Of a DNA stretch of 64,000 nucleotides, positions 22,531 to 34,379 are shown piece by piece. Under the pieces are notes generated by a model. The model saw only the letters and a program-made list of their open reading frames with translations, was not told where the DNA came from and made no database searches. The position numbers and the translations under genes are program-made. The stretch is from Eulemur rufifrons (lineage: Eukaryota; Chordata; Mammalia; Primates; Lemuridae). Location of the stretch: NCBI RefSeq assembly GCF_041146395.1, contig NC_090989.1, positions 45,224,501-45,288,500 on the forward strand, written 5' to 3'. The stretch's first letter is position 1. Every line of letters begins with the position of its first letter.

Positions 22531-23211
22531 TTAAACTTAAACTTCTGTCCTTATCACTTAAGTCATACACGTGTGTGATTTGGTTTTTATTTGTTCCTAA
22601 TACCCATTCCTCTATCCATGTATTAGTACATCTTATTTTTTGGTGCTTTGATATCCTTTTTTCTTATAATTTTGAGTCTCTTTTTTCTCTTTAATCATCT
22701 TAACCATATTTAGTTCAGAGTCTCTATCAGATTGTTCTATTTTCTGTCATTTTTGGGAATACAAATATCTTATTTGTTGTGGATGCTGTCTCCTTCATGG
22801 TATATCGTTTCTTTTTATTTGATAAGTGCATTGTAAACTCATTTTCATTCTTGTGGGATTCTTGTGCAGCGTAGATTGAAAGCATTCCTATAAGGAAATT
22901 TTTGTGTTTGTTTGTTTTTTTATTCCATGGCTCTTGGGAGTAAAACTGTTATAAGAACAATTTTTATGGTAATTTCTCTTTCAAATCAGACAATGTTTAA
23001 CACAGGCCCAGCACAGAGATTTTTTTTTATCCACTGAAAATTAAGGCTAAAGTAAATTTTCTTGTATCCTCCCAATGCAAGTTGGCTTTTCTTTATTCTT
23101 TTTAATTTTGTTATTGAGTGCATGATCTTAAGGTCCCAACTGGGTTAGTGGTCCAATTCCAACACCATCCTCTTCTGAGGCCCACATTCTCTGCTCCTGT
23201 TTCAATGTGTT

Positions 23212-23385
23212 AAAATCCAAGATTGAGATGGGAGGGGGAAGGAGAGGATGGGTATGTTCACACCTAATGGGTGTGGTGCACACTGTCGGGGGGATGGACA
23301 CACTTGAAGCTCTGACTCAGGTGGGGCAAGGACAATATACATAACCTGAACATGTGTACCCCCATAATATGCTGAAATAAAAAAA
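23212..23385 (+). mobile_element. Short strepsirrhine L1 3' UTR insertion
   Basis: Only the last ~170 bp of a young-type L1: a G/A-rich run, 'cacacttgaagctctgactc', 'aggacaatatacataacctg' and the end 'cccccataatatgctgaaat' with an A-rich tail. A severely 5'-truncated copy. No target-site duplication is certain; 'aatgtgtt' and 'aatgatgttg' at the flanks are only suggestive. Confidence 0.83.
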
Positions 23386-23547
23386 TTAAATAGAATGATG
23401 TTGCAAGTAATTAAAAAGAACATCTGCATGGCTTAATATTTCATAGTATTCCATTTTAAAGATGTACTATCATTTAACTTATTACTTGGCATTGTTAGAC
23501 ATTTCTAGAACTTAAAAAGGATAAACAAAATAAAATACAGCAAATTA

Positions 23548-23578
23548 AAAAAATAAAATAAAATAAAATAAAATAAAA
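23548..23578. repeat. (AAAAT)n microsatellite
   Basis: Repeated TAAAA/AAAAT units, about six copies. Confidence 0.9.
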
Positions 23579-23599
23579 GATTAGCACATTCCCAAGAAC

Positions 23600-24859
23600 A
23601 GATGCAGCCTCAACTCATGTACTTGCTGTCTGCTTCTTATTTATTCTTTATTGTTTCCTGCCATTTCTGGTTTGCTGGTGCATTCGAACAGTATCTGTTA
23701 TAAGAGACTCCTTCATGTTCTTTGCTCCCTATACTCTTGGCAAACAGAAGTCCACTTGTACTTCATTCACTTCAAATTTACCTTTGTGCATATTCTGAGA
23801 AGGTGCCTATTCTGCTTCTTGTTGTCTATTTACCCATAGTAACAAATCTTAATTCTTTGTTATTTTATATTTTTCTAACTGAAATTCCCTCTACTTAAAA
23901 TTCACCAATGAGATTTTTTCTCTTTAATGCTAAATCTTTTAAAAACTTACTAATTGCTATAATCTGGAAGAAATTATGAATCAATTTGTGTAAATGTACA
24001 GGAAAATTTCTTTGCTCATTTGAAAGACTAGTGGATTCTCCACTTTACCTCACAGTGTAAATCACAGTAAATCACAGTGACTGATGCTGATGCACACTAA
24101 ATACTTATGACCAAGAAACTATTTTATTCTCCAAGCCACATTGGCACTTCTGTTCATATCAGTTGTGTTATAGACTTATAAAAAGTCAGTTTTGTTGTTA
24201 TTTAAATTATTTATTTTATTGTAATATTTTATTGTTTTAAATTATTTAATTCATTGAAATACTATATAACAATGAAATATGAGTAAAAAAGTTCCTATCA
24301 AAACTAAATTCAGTTTTCTGATAGGGCATGATAATTTTTTATTTCTAAGTATTAATAAAATTTTTTAAAATTACATGTAGATAAGAAAATTATAAAGAAT
24401 TAGGAAAATGTCTTCAGAATCTTAAGACTTATACACTAATATTATTAATGATTTGCAAATGTGTTTCAATTCTCATTTTACTTTAAAGAAGCCAAAGTTG
24501 GAAATTACAGATGTCATAATAGAAGTGATGGTCTTCATGCCACATAAAATATTATGGGACACCCCAATCAAAAGCTATTTACATGTCTTAAGTTAAAATA
24601 TGATCTTCAAACAATATGTTATTTAAAAATATTCCCCACATTAAATAGTACTTGATTAAATAAACAATTACTGTCTTGATTACATAAGACAAGGGGACTT
24701 CTACTTTATCTGATTATATTATTACTAGTACCTAATTTTCTTACTCACTGAAGTATTATTAAAGTGCTTATGTTTATTTGAAACTCTATCCATAAGAATA
24801 AATAGAAAACAATAAATCCAACTGCTCAAAATAAAATGAAATATTTAAAAGTAGTCAGA
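23600..24859. other. AT-rich non-coding stretch
   Basis: Very AT-rich with no gene and no repeat that I can name. The part from about 24180 to 24660 is the most AT-rich. Confidence 0.5.
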
Positions 24860-25099
24860 TGTCATATATGGCTTTTATAATATTGAGGTGTGTTCCATCT
24901 ATACCTATTTTCTTAAGAGTTCCTATCATAAAAGTGTGCTGAATTTTGTCAAATGCTTTTTCTTTCTCTATTGAGAGGATCATATGGTTTTTGCTTTTGC
25001 TTCTATTTATGTGGTGAATCACATGTGTAGATTTGTGTATGTGGAACCATCCTTGCATCTCTGGGATGAAGTCTACTTAATTGTAATGAATTATTTTTT

Positions 25100-26980
25100 A
25101 TAAAAGCCATATATGACAAACCCACAGCCAAAATCATGCTGAATGCGGAAAAACTCAAAGCATTCCTGATTAGAACTGGAACCAGACAAGGTTGTCCACT
25201 GTCACCACTTCTGTTTAGCATAGTGCTAGAAGTCCTAGCAAGAACAATCAGGTAAGAGAAAGAAATGAAAGGTATCCAAATGGGGAAAGAAAAGGTTATA
25301 CTATTGCTCTTTGCTGATGATATGATCTTAAATCTAGAAAACTCCAAAGATTCTGCCAGAAGACTCCTGGAATTGATAAATAAATTCAGCAAGTCTCAGG
25401 CTACAAAATCACTGTACACAAATTAGCAGCATTCCTATACACCAAAGATAATCAAGCTGGGAATCAAAGACTCAATACCTTTCACAATAGCAACAAAGAG
25501 AATAAAATACATAAAAATATATTTAACCAAGGAGGTGAAATACCTCTACTGGGAGAGCTATAAAATACCGAGGAAGGAAATCACAGGGGATATAAACAAA
25601 TGGAAAAACATATCATGCTCATGGATTGGCAGAATCAACATTGTTAAAATGTCTATATACCCAAAGTGATTTATAGATTCAATGCAATCCCCACTAAAGT
25701 ACCAACATCATTTCTTGCAGATGTAGAAAAAATGATTCTATGCTTTGTATGGAGCCAGAAAAGAGTCTGAATAGCCAAAGCAACCATAAGCAAAAACATT
25801 GGGAGCATCACTTTACCAGATTTCAAGCTATACTACAAGGGTATAGTAACCAAAACAGCATGTTACTGGCACAAGAACAGAGACTAGACCAATGGATCAG
25901 AACTGAGAATCCAGGTTTAAAACCATCATCATATTGCCATCTGATCTTTGACAAAGCAGATAAAAACATACACTGGGGAAAAGAATCCCTATTCAATAAA
26001 TGATGCTGGGAAAATTTGATAGCTACATGTAGAAGGCTGAAACAGGATCTGCACCTCTCACTTCTCACAAAAATCAACTCACTATGGAAAGCAGACTTAA
26101 ACCTAAGGCATGCAATCATAAGAATTCTAGAAGAAAAACTCTCATAGATTCCAGCCGAAGCAAAGAATTTATGAGGAAGACCCCAAAAGCAATCACAGCA
26201 ACAACAAAAATAAATAAATGGGACCTGATAAAATTAAAAAGCTTGTACACAGCCAAGGAAACTATCACTAGAGCGAACAGACAACCTACAGAATGGGAAA
26301 AAATATTTGCATGCTACACGTCTAATAAGGGCTGATAACTACAATCTGTATAGAACTCAGGAAAATTAACAAGAAAAAAATCAAACAACCCCATTAGAAA
26401 GTAGGCAAGGACATGAACAGAAGCTTCTCAAAAGAAGTCAGACTAATGGTCAATAAGCTCGTGAAAAAATGTTCAACATCTTTAATCATCAGGGAAATTC
26501 AAATTCAAACCAAAATGAGAAATCACCTAACTCCAGTGAGAATGGCTTTTATCAAAAATTCCCAAAACAACAGATGGTGGCATGGATGTAGAAAAGTAAC
26601 ACTTATACAGTGTTGGTGGGACTACAAACTAGTACAACCTCTATGGAAAGTAGAATGGAGATACCTCAAAGAACTAAAAGCAGACCTGCTATTTGATCCA
26701 GCTATCCCACTACTGGGTATTTACCAGTACAAAGGAAAAAAAGACATTTTATAAAAAATACACTTGCACTCTAATGTTTATTGCAGCACAATTCACAATT
26801 GCAAAGACGTGAAAACAACCTAAGTGCCCATTAATCATGAGTGAATCAATAAAATATGGTATATGTCTACCATGAGTATTACTCAGCCATTAAAAAATAG
26901 TGAACTAATATTTTTTGTAACAACCTGGATGGAACTGAAGACTATCCTTTTAATTGGAGTATCACAAGAATAGAAGAACA
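25100..26980 (+). pseudogene. Broken L1 ORF2, reverse transcriptase to C-terminus
   Basis: Plus-strand ORF2p remnants in shifting frames. The FADD-containing palm lies at about 25200-25400 (the DNA reads 'ctctttgctgatgatatgat'; a change just before it leaves 'FADD' recognisable). Then come the middle part at 25740-26003 ('IFDKADKNIHWGKESLFNK'), '[20 protein letters not shown]' at 26084-26335, and '[20 protein letters not shown]' with 'KVTLIQCWWDYKLVQPLW' at 26413-26754. Several frameshifts, so no functional protein. Confidence 0.8.
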
Positions 26981-27071
26981 AAAATTATGTGTACTCACTA
27001 CTATATTGAAACTTATAGATTGACACTTAAGTGCATATATGGTAGCAAAATTCAACAGAAATCAAGCATGT

Positions 27072-27088
27072 GGGAGGGGGGAGGGGGG
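27072..27088 (+). repeat. G-run in L1 3' UTR, possible G-quadruplex
   Basis: Three G-runs separated by single A bases (GGG, G6, G6) on the element strand. Such tracts are typical of L1 3' UTRs and can fold as G-quadruplexes. Confidence 0.6.
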
Positions 27089-27235
27089 ATTGTGTAAATT
27101 CACACCTAATGGGTACAATGCACACTCTATGGGTGATGGGCGCACCTATAATTTTGACTCAAACTGTACAAAAGCAATTCATGTAACCAACATGTTTGTA
27201 CCTCTGTAATATTCTGAAATAAAAACAAATAAAAC

Positions 27236-28105
27236 TAGAGATCTCTGGCTACTAGCCCTCCCCTCTCCCCTTGGGAAAGAGTCCTTGCTTGCTATCACCA
27301 GGTTGGTATCACATGACCCACAACCCTTGGGAAAGCTGATTGGATCAGGGCCACAGGGGGTGGTGGGGCTGGGTAGAGGACATGACCTAAAGACATAGGC
27401 AATAGACTTATAAAGGTGGTCCAAGTCCCAGCAAGCCTGCTCTGGTGACTAGCACACTCAAACTGGTCCTCTTAAAAGAAAGTAAGTCAAAAGTAAAATA
27501 GCTCAGAAAAATAAAAGAAAAAAAAACAATAAGGTAATAAAAGCAACTCTAATCAATAAATGATATGAGAAAGAAAAGAAATATAGAGATAAGTTGATTT
27601 ACATAGAATGAAAAGAAACACCTAGAGAAAGATGCCCAGGAGGTAAGTCTAGAGTCCTGGGTATGGAAGATGACACCACCACTTCCCAGAGATGTCCTCT
27701 GACTTCTCCAGCTTTTTTCCAGCCTTAACTATAATGATGAATGTCCCAGTTCTCCTTAAGGACTTAGTAGACCGTGTTTGGTTCTTCCTTACTTCCCCTT
27801 GCATGCCAACTATAAACTGTACTCCTCAGAGGAAACCTGAGCATATATGTGCTCTTTGCATGCTGAAAGAGCCTAACTAATATAACTGAAAATGAAACTA
27901 ATTTACAACTGTATTGTGTTTAACAGCTAAGATTCCTGAGGCAGGAACCGTATGTCTACTGCATTTTGGCATGCTAATAAGGCAACAGAATAAAAATAGC
28001 TCTCGTGAGTTTATCTGCACAAATTTGCTTATTTAAAATCATATCTTTGTTCCAAAGTGTTGGCATAACTTATCTCATATATTTGCATGGGATATTGTGT
28101 GAACT
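27236..28105. other. Non-coding; GC-richer start, unassigned
   Basis: 27240-27470 is GC-richer than its surroundings and contains 'gacttataaaggtggtccaa', a TATA-box-like string followed by 'agcaagcctgctctggtgac'. This could be the U3-R part of an unrecognised LTR or an unassigned repeat. From about 27480 it becomes A-rich. No gene seen. Confidence 0.35.
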
Positions 28106-28109
28106 GAAG

Positions 28110-28330
28110 GCAGTAAAACATTGGATTGAGAATCAGGAAACCTTGATCATAATCAGAGTTCAACCATGACAATGAATTGGTGACTTGGGGAAAAATCATT
28201 CAAAATCTCTTAGCCTCAGTTTCTTTCTCTGTTGGGCTCATGTGTTCTGACTTAAGTTTGTTGTAAAAATCAAATTAGTGAATATATGTGAAAGTACTTT
28301 GTAAATTTGTTATGCCATAAATGTAGGTGG
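28110..28330 (+). mobile_element. MIRb SINE
   Basis: Ordered match: 'ggattgagaatcaggaaacc', 'aaatctcttagcctcagttt', 'gtttgttgtaaaaatcaaat' and 'gtgaaagtactttgtaaatt'. Confidence 0.83.
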
Positions 28331-28339
28331 TAAAGCTTT

Positions 28340-29132
28340 AGAATCTCAGAGTTGGAAGGAACTACTTGATGATTTATTATGGCTGGAAGGCTATGTCATT
28401 TTGCAGGTTTCAGAACAATTTTATGCTTTTATTCTTGTTGTAACTTTTCTTTGTCTTCTCACTTTTATACATGTTTGATTTAAGTACGGATAATTTTTTT
28501 AGCATATTGTGTTCAAATGAATTTCCTGATATTCCTGAAACATTTGCAACAAAGGCTAGGTTTATTTTTTTTCTTGAGTTAACTACTAAATGCAGAGAGA
28601 ATAGGGGAAGGATTCGTCTCCAAACTCTGTAAATCCAAAGTTATTGACAGAAAAAGTAGGAATCAATTGAGTCTACTACCAGACATTTTAATATCAAATC
28701 AGTCTTGGCCTGGGCAGAAACCTAAGCGGTAGAGTCTCGCCAGCATTCCTCCCTCCCTCCTTCCCTCTCTCTCGGCTCCCAGGGCTTTCCCCTTTCTGTG
28801 CCCTGTGGCAGCAACACACCATAAGCCAGATCTTTTCTCCCCTCTTCCTATCTTCAAAACTTGTGTTTCTTATGGGCTCTGCCTAAAATAATCAGAGCTA
28901 AGGAAGAAGAAAATATCTCTCAAGAGCAGAATGTATTTCTCACCTCAGATAGTATTTGCATTTTAAAAGCTGGCTCCAATAATGGTGCACCTTGAATTGA
29001 AGGAATTTTTAATTAGCTGTGTGAGGGCCTTTCAGGACCCCTCAGGTATCATCACATGTGAGGTTCTTGCATAGACCAAGAAGTGGGCGAGGCTTCTACA
29101 CAAAAGATGTAGTTGTGTATGCGCGCCTGTGT

Positions 29133-29166
<34 letters not shown>

Positions 29167-29984
29167 CTGTCTTGGAAAAAAAACAGCTAGAAATTGGCTT
29201 TCTATCTCATCTTTATGATAACCCATAATAGAATTGCTTTCTGAAGTGATTAAATTTGTCATATTTGGGGCACATGGTTGGCCAATAGGTCTCAGAAAAT
29301 AATTTTTCTAATCATTGACAGGCTGTTTATTGATGCAGCCAGCAATGGCCAGATTGGAGAAACAGTCTATGCATGATTCAAATGCATGCTGATATATCAT
29401 TAGGCCCAGATGTGCATATTCCTAGATACAATCTTGACACCAGAGCTCAAATCAACATTATGCTTGAAGACTGAATTCCTCAAATTCAGCCTTTATTATT
29501 TCTACTCCATTGGGAAAATGTGCATCTCCCCCGCCTCCAATGCTCTCTAAATTACAAGGAGAACAGTTTAAAAACAGTCAAATAGAATGGGAATGTATTT
29601 GAAGCAGTGGTATTTTAGGCCTTAGCAAGACCCAGGAGGTCTAAGAATTTCAGTCCTGTGAAGCCCATATCCACCGCTGAGCCATGGTGGTAATACTGAG
29701 AAATAATTTCAGAAGACCTCAATTGGAAAATATACAGGGAGTAATCAGAAATTAACAATAAACATGATTAATAGCATGATGATTAGGTCAGATGAAAATG
29801 GGTCATAGGATCATGGATATTTTTGTGCCAGAGGAAATGAGTCCCAGGGTTAATTTATTAACTGATTATTAATTATTAAGAGAGTTTGATTTCTTAATTC
29901 TTAAATAAATGGTAATCTTCAATCTGTTACGATTGAAGGCAAAGCAGGGACCATTGAAATGGAGCTATGCTCTGCTTCAAGAAT
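28340..29984. other. Non-coding stretch with microsatellite
   Basis: No gene or named repeat. It includes a pyrimidine-rich block near 28748-28775 and the (GT)n at 29128-29166. Confidence 0.45.
29128..29166. repeat. (GT)n microsatellite
   Basis: GT dinucleotide run of about 38 bp with a 'gagt' interruption. Confidence 0.92.
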
Positions 29985-30282
29985 TTTGCTATGATTTAAA
30001 TGTGTTTCCTCCAAAGCTCAAGTGTTGACAATGTGATAGTATTGAAAGGTAAGGCCTCTAAGAGGTGATTATGCCAAGAAGTCTCTCTGCTAGTGAGGTT
30101 AAGGCCCTTATAAATGAGGCTACCTGCAGTGTAGCCTCTTTGAATTTAAATCAACACCAAATGCCTGTGCTTTAATTTTGGTCTACCCAGACTCCAGAAC
30201 TGTGAGAAATAAATTTCTGCTGCTTATAAATTACCCAGTGTGTGGTATTCTGTTATAGCAGCACAAAACAGACTAAGACAGA
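29985..30282 (+). mobile_element. MST/MLT1-type MaLR LTR
   Basis: 'tgatttaaatgtgtttcctc' at the start, 'taagaggtgattatgccaag', 'cagactccagaactgtgaga', 'taaattacccagtgtgtggt' and 'attctgttatagcagcacaa', ending 'acagactaagaca'. An old solo LTR of the mammalian MaLR group (MSTB-like). Confidence 0.85.
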
Positions 30283-30289
30283 AATGAAA

Positions 30290-31440
30290 AGCTATTTTAA
30301 ACAAGATTCTTGTCCATTGCCTTACACTGAAAACCAAATATTAGCAAGTGGGCTTGTATTAATGATTAGAAAGTTTGGATAAAGAAGACATCCTTGATTC
30401 TAAAGGTGATTGATTATACACTAGGACAGGTTAAGAGAGTTTACAAGGACATTTATTCCTAAAATGTATTCAAACAGCACTATATTGGATTATATTGGTA
30501 TATACCTGATGATGACAGAGTAAATGTAAAAAATATTATTTAATGTTCCTTTTATACTTTTGATTCATTTCCATTATTTACCTTCCTAGTTAAAGAGCTT
30601 GTTAGTTGAATGATTTAAATAAAAAATGACACAGTGAGTGGTTACAATCTTGTATGCAAAATAATGACATTTATACAGTAGGATTCTAACTAAACATTGA
30701 AAATCCAGATGTATAATTTCTAACAAACTACGTTTGTCCCAGCGTAAGGTAAGCCTTCTTTCTGACAGTAGTTTTTCTAATTTAGATTGTATCAATAAAA
30801 CACTGTGGCCCCAAAGAAAAAAGTTTTTTTTCTAGTGTGGCAGTCAATATGTTAAAGACTGGCATGGAATGACTCTCGGGGCTTTTCTTCATCAAGTTGT
30901 GTAGTTCAGGCTTTATTAACCACTCAATGTCAGCCTTAGTTTTCAGTCCTTCAGTCATTTTCCAAATCATATTGTTCCATGGTCTTCATGAGTCAGTTCT
31001 ACTTCAATAAGCCCTCCAACTACTAAGAAACATGTCAGGATTTGTGTTTACTTGTCATAGCATTTTATGTCTTTTCATCTGTATTTCTTTGTAGACTTTG
31101 GGAACAAGGATAAAGCAAAGATGGAGCTTTCTGAGGTACAGTTTTGCTCTTTTCCATTTTTAAAAACATTTTTTGTAGGATAATATTACAATAGCTTTGC
31201 AAGTATGCCAGGGATTCTTTATCTAAAATAATCTAATTTAACTAGAAACAAGGATAAAACTTTAGTTACATTGAAATCCAGAGATTCTAGGCAGCCAGAT
31301 TTTTCACTTAGCTGAGTTTTCTCTTTTAAGAAACTTAACTTTATTAATTACCATTTGGATGAAGACTCCCAAAACTATATCATACTTCTCTTTTTTTCTT
31401 ACATAGTCTATACTGAATATATTTTGGTCCTCTTGTTTGA
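30290..31440. other. Non-coding stretch, nothing recognised
   Basis: AT-rich; no convincing gene, exon or repeat. Confidence 0.45.
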
Positions 31441-31444
31441 TAAA

Positions 31445-31745
31445 GTAATTCAATACAATATTTATGTATTAAGCACCCACAAAAACAAGAACTATGCTAG
31501 ATTGTTAGAAGGTATGGAGACAGAGCGAATCAGTTCTTAAGAGCTTACAAGCTAGTAGGAGAGATAAATAAGCATGGAAATGACTGTAATACACATTAGT
31601 AAGTGGAAAATACCATAAATGATTGTAGATACCTGTTAAGGGACTCTTAGAGGGAACAGAACTTCATGAAAAAGCATTTTTAAGCTGCTCATTAAGGTCT
31701 TAGAAATGCTTTCCCTGCATAAGCAACAGATTGACCTAAAATTTA
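31445..31745 (-). mobile_element. L2 LINE fragment, minus strand
   Basis: The antisense L2 3' end pattern: 'aatatttatgtattaagcac', then 'cttaagagcttacaagctag' and 'agaacttcatgaaaaagcat'. Diverged. The same family may continue weakly to about 32200 ('gaccagaccacatagtgatt'). Confidence 0.6.
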
Positions 31746-32594
31746 AAACAGGACACTAAGAGAATAATTAGAAAGTCAGTTTATTTGGCATATAACTCTA
31801 AAATAGTGGGAATTTGGTATATGTAATCTTTGACCAGACCACATAGTGATTTGAAATGTGGCTAGAGAGTTTAGAAATATTTGCAGATGGGGAAAATCAT
31901 TGTCATTTTCTTGAAAGAATGAATGGGATGAACAGGGCTGAATTTCAATAAGATGGATTTGATATCTATTTATAAAATTGACTCAAAGTAGAAAAATAGT
32001 TTAAAATATGAAAGTACTCATTTAGGAGAAAATTAATTATAGCCTGGGAAATGGGGAGGGATAGACCATTTTAGGAGAAATTGTACAGTTTAACAACTAA
32101 GATATGGTAAGGAGAAGAGGAGTTAGAGGTGATTCCCAGGGTTAGAGTGTGGGTGACAGAAAGATGGTAGTGCATGTATAGACATGGAAAAGTTAAGGAT
32201 GAGAGAGACCCATCAGAATAGCAAGAGTCATAGCTAGATTTTAAAATGAAAGGTGTGACAAGATAATTAATGACATAAATATATATTATTTTTTCATGAA
32301 GTTTGACAACTAAGAGAAAGATAGAGATAGGGTATTAGCTTGAGAAGATAGAATTAAAAAAAGATTTTAAACTATGGGAGTTTATGGGAAACACAATCCT
32401 AGAATGATAAGAAACATGTGAAGAAGCAATAAAATGGGGTCCACAACCAAGAAAATAAAAACTACAATAGAAATGAGCCGCAGATAACTGAAATAGAAGT
32501 AGCATTCAAGGACCACAGAGAGAAAGACTAGAGTGATGCAGTCACAAACCAAGGAGCTTCTGAAGCCACCGAAGCTGGAAGAGGCAAGAAACAA

Positions 32595-32752
32595 TCTCCT
32601 ATAGAACCTCTGGAGAGATAATAGTCCAGTGACCAGACAATACCTCGATGTCTAGCTTCTGGCTTGCAGAACTATGAGAGAATAAGTTTCTCTTGTTTTC
32701 AGCTACTATGTTTATGGTAATTTGTTATAGCAGCCACAGAGTAGACAAAGAT
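32595..32752 (+). mobile_element. MLT1-type LTR 3' part
   Basis: 'cttctggcttgcagaactat', then 'gagagaataagtttctcttg', then 'ggtaatttgttatagcagcc' matches the 3' third of MLT1-type LTRs. Confidence 0.6.
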
Positions 32753-32866
32753 TTCTTACAGAGAATACAAAAAACCAGCAGTATAAGGAGAAAAAATGGA
32801 GAAACTGGACATCAAAATGAAAAGTGTTTGCTCTTCAAAAGACACCATTAAAAAATATGAAGCCAA

Positions 32867-33168
32867 GCCAGGCACGGTGGCTCATGCTTGTAATCCTAGC
32901 ATTTTGGGAGGTCCAGGCAGGAGGATCTCTTGAGCAAGTTCAAGACCAGCCTGAGCAAGGGCAAGACCCCATCTCTATTAAAAAGATAAAAAAATTAGGT
33001 GGGCATGATGGTGTGTACCTGTACTCCCAAGATACTCGGAGGCTGAAGCAGGAGGATTGCTCAAGCTCAGAAATTTGAGATTGCAGTGACCTATGATGAT
33101 ATCACTGCACTCCAGCCTGGGCAACAGAGTGAGACCATGTCTAAATAACTAAGTAAGTAAATAAATAA
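32867..33168 (+). mobile_element. Alu SINE of strepsirrhine type
   Basis: Complete dimeric Alu: 'gccaggcacggtggctcatg' at the start, 'cagcctgagcaagggcaaga' in the left arm, 'gaggctgaagcaggaggatt' and 'actccagcctgggcaacaga' in the right arm, and a (TAAA)-type tail. The 'gagcaagggcaagacccc' stretch is what I know as the lemur/loris variant. It is flanked by a perfect 10-bp duplication 'atgaagccaa' at 32857-32866 and 33169-33178. The polymerase III A-box region is present; current activity is unlikely given the divergence. Confidence 0.93.
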
Positions 33169-33195
33169 ATGAAGCCAAAGAGTGGGAGAAAATAT

Positions 33196-33205
33196 TCTCT
33201 CTCTT

Positions 33206-33240
<35 letters not shown>
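33196..33240. repeat. (TC)n-(TA)n compound microsatellite
   Basis: A CT-rich run followed directly by a TA run. Confidence 0.9.
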
Positions 33241-33594
33241 TCAATAAGACTTGACTCTAGAATACATGAAGAACTCCTACAAATTAATAATAAAAGACAA
33301 ATAACCCAACTAAAATATGGGTAGATATTTAACAGAAGATGTTATATAAATGGCCAATAACACATGAAAAGATTTTCCATATCCAGAAAAGGAAAGTTAA
33401 AATTACAGTAACACTATGCACATACTAGAATGGTAAAGTTAAAACTAGAAACACGAAATATGTGAAAAGACAGGGAAAAACTCAAATTTTGCTGCTGGTA
33501 GTATAAAATAATACAATCATTTTGGAAAGCTTTTAGCAGTTTCTTGTACATTTAAACATACACATACTCTAGAATATAGCAATTTTACTACATA

Positions 33595-33661
33595 TTTCAT
33601 TTCTTTTAGTTATCTAAAAGATAGATAACTAAATTTCTTTTAGTTACTAAAAGAAATGAAA
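33595..33661. repeat. Inverted and direct repeat cluster
   Basis: A 16-bp exact inverted repeat: 'tttcatttcttttagt' at 33595-33610 and its reverse complement at 33646-33661. A smaller inverted pair ('gttatct' / 'agataac') lies between them, and a near-direct copy of the left arm at about 33632-33647. It sits in L1M 3' sequence. Confidence 0.8.
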
Positions 33662-34379
33662 ATATATACGTAAAAAGATTTTATTAATAACAAAAACTTG
33701 GAAGCAATTGAATATTCATCAATGGGTGAACAAATTTAAGAATTACCATATGCATTCCCCCAAAACAAAACATGGATGATATCTAAAGCATTATGTTCAG
33801 TTAAAGGAGCCAAACACAACAAATACATAGTATAATCCCATTTATATGAAGAACAAGTACTAAAGAATTAGAAAAAATAGACAAAGCTAATCTATGGGTA
33901 TAGAAACCAGAATAGTAGTTGTCTCTGCCAGGAAGTGGGAAGAATTAATCAGAAAGTAGCAACAGGGAATTTTTTAGGGTGGCGATGGCAATGTTCTATA
34001 TGTTGATTGAAGAATTGATTACAAATTTGCTAAAATTCATCCAACTGCACACTTAGAATGTTATATTTAGTATGTAATAAAACATCAATTAAAAATAAAT
34101 ACATTAAATAATTAAAGAGTTTTTATGTGCCTCTTTTTTAAGAAATTGCTTTTTAAAGCAAAGTCTTTTAACAAGGAAAAATGTTAACCCGGAGGAGGAA
34201 AGGGTGAATTGCAAGATGGAATAACAAGCAAAGATAGTTTAAAATATTATTAACCTCAACATGCATTTAGAAAGGTGTAATAAAAGTTCCAGATAGAGTT
34301 TCTGGAGATACTTGAACAGCAAATTATGGTTCTTGTTCAGGAAAAATGTTAACTAATTTCTTACTTTTTCAGAAAAATA

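Larger units (their letters stand above)
24860..27228 (+). mobile_element. L1 with 5' inversion (third copy)
   Basis: The left piece, 24860 to about 25096, is minus-strand ORF2 (reverse-transcriptase N-terminal part). The right piece, about 25100-27228, is plus-strand ORF2 from 'ataaaagccatatatga' through the C-terminus and a G-rich 3' UTR to 'ctctgtaatattctgaaata' and an A-rich tail. The 17-bp string at 25100-25116 occurs exactly inverted at 24862-24878, so the two pieces meet at the same L1 point, as expected for twin priming. I could not settle a target-site duplication. The frames are broken, so it is of intermediate age. Confidence 0.87.
32775..34115 (+). mobile_element. Ancient L1M 3' part, plus strand (carries an Alu)
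   Basis: Diverged ORF2 C-terminus and 3' UTR: 'aagtgtttgctcttcaaaag', then the Alu, then 'agtgggagaaaatattctct', 'gccaataacacatgaaaaga', 'attcatcaatgggtgaacaa', 'aatcccatttatatgaagaa' and 'tccaactgcacacttagaat'. No frame remains. The Alu at 32867-33168 sits inside it. Confidence 0.72.

Noticed and set aside
29032..29262. 76-codon minus-strand frame with a His-Thr run
   Set aside because: The run is the translation of the (GT)n microsatellite.
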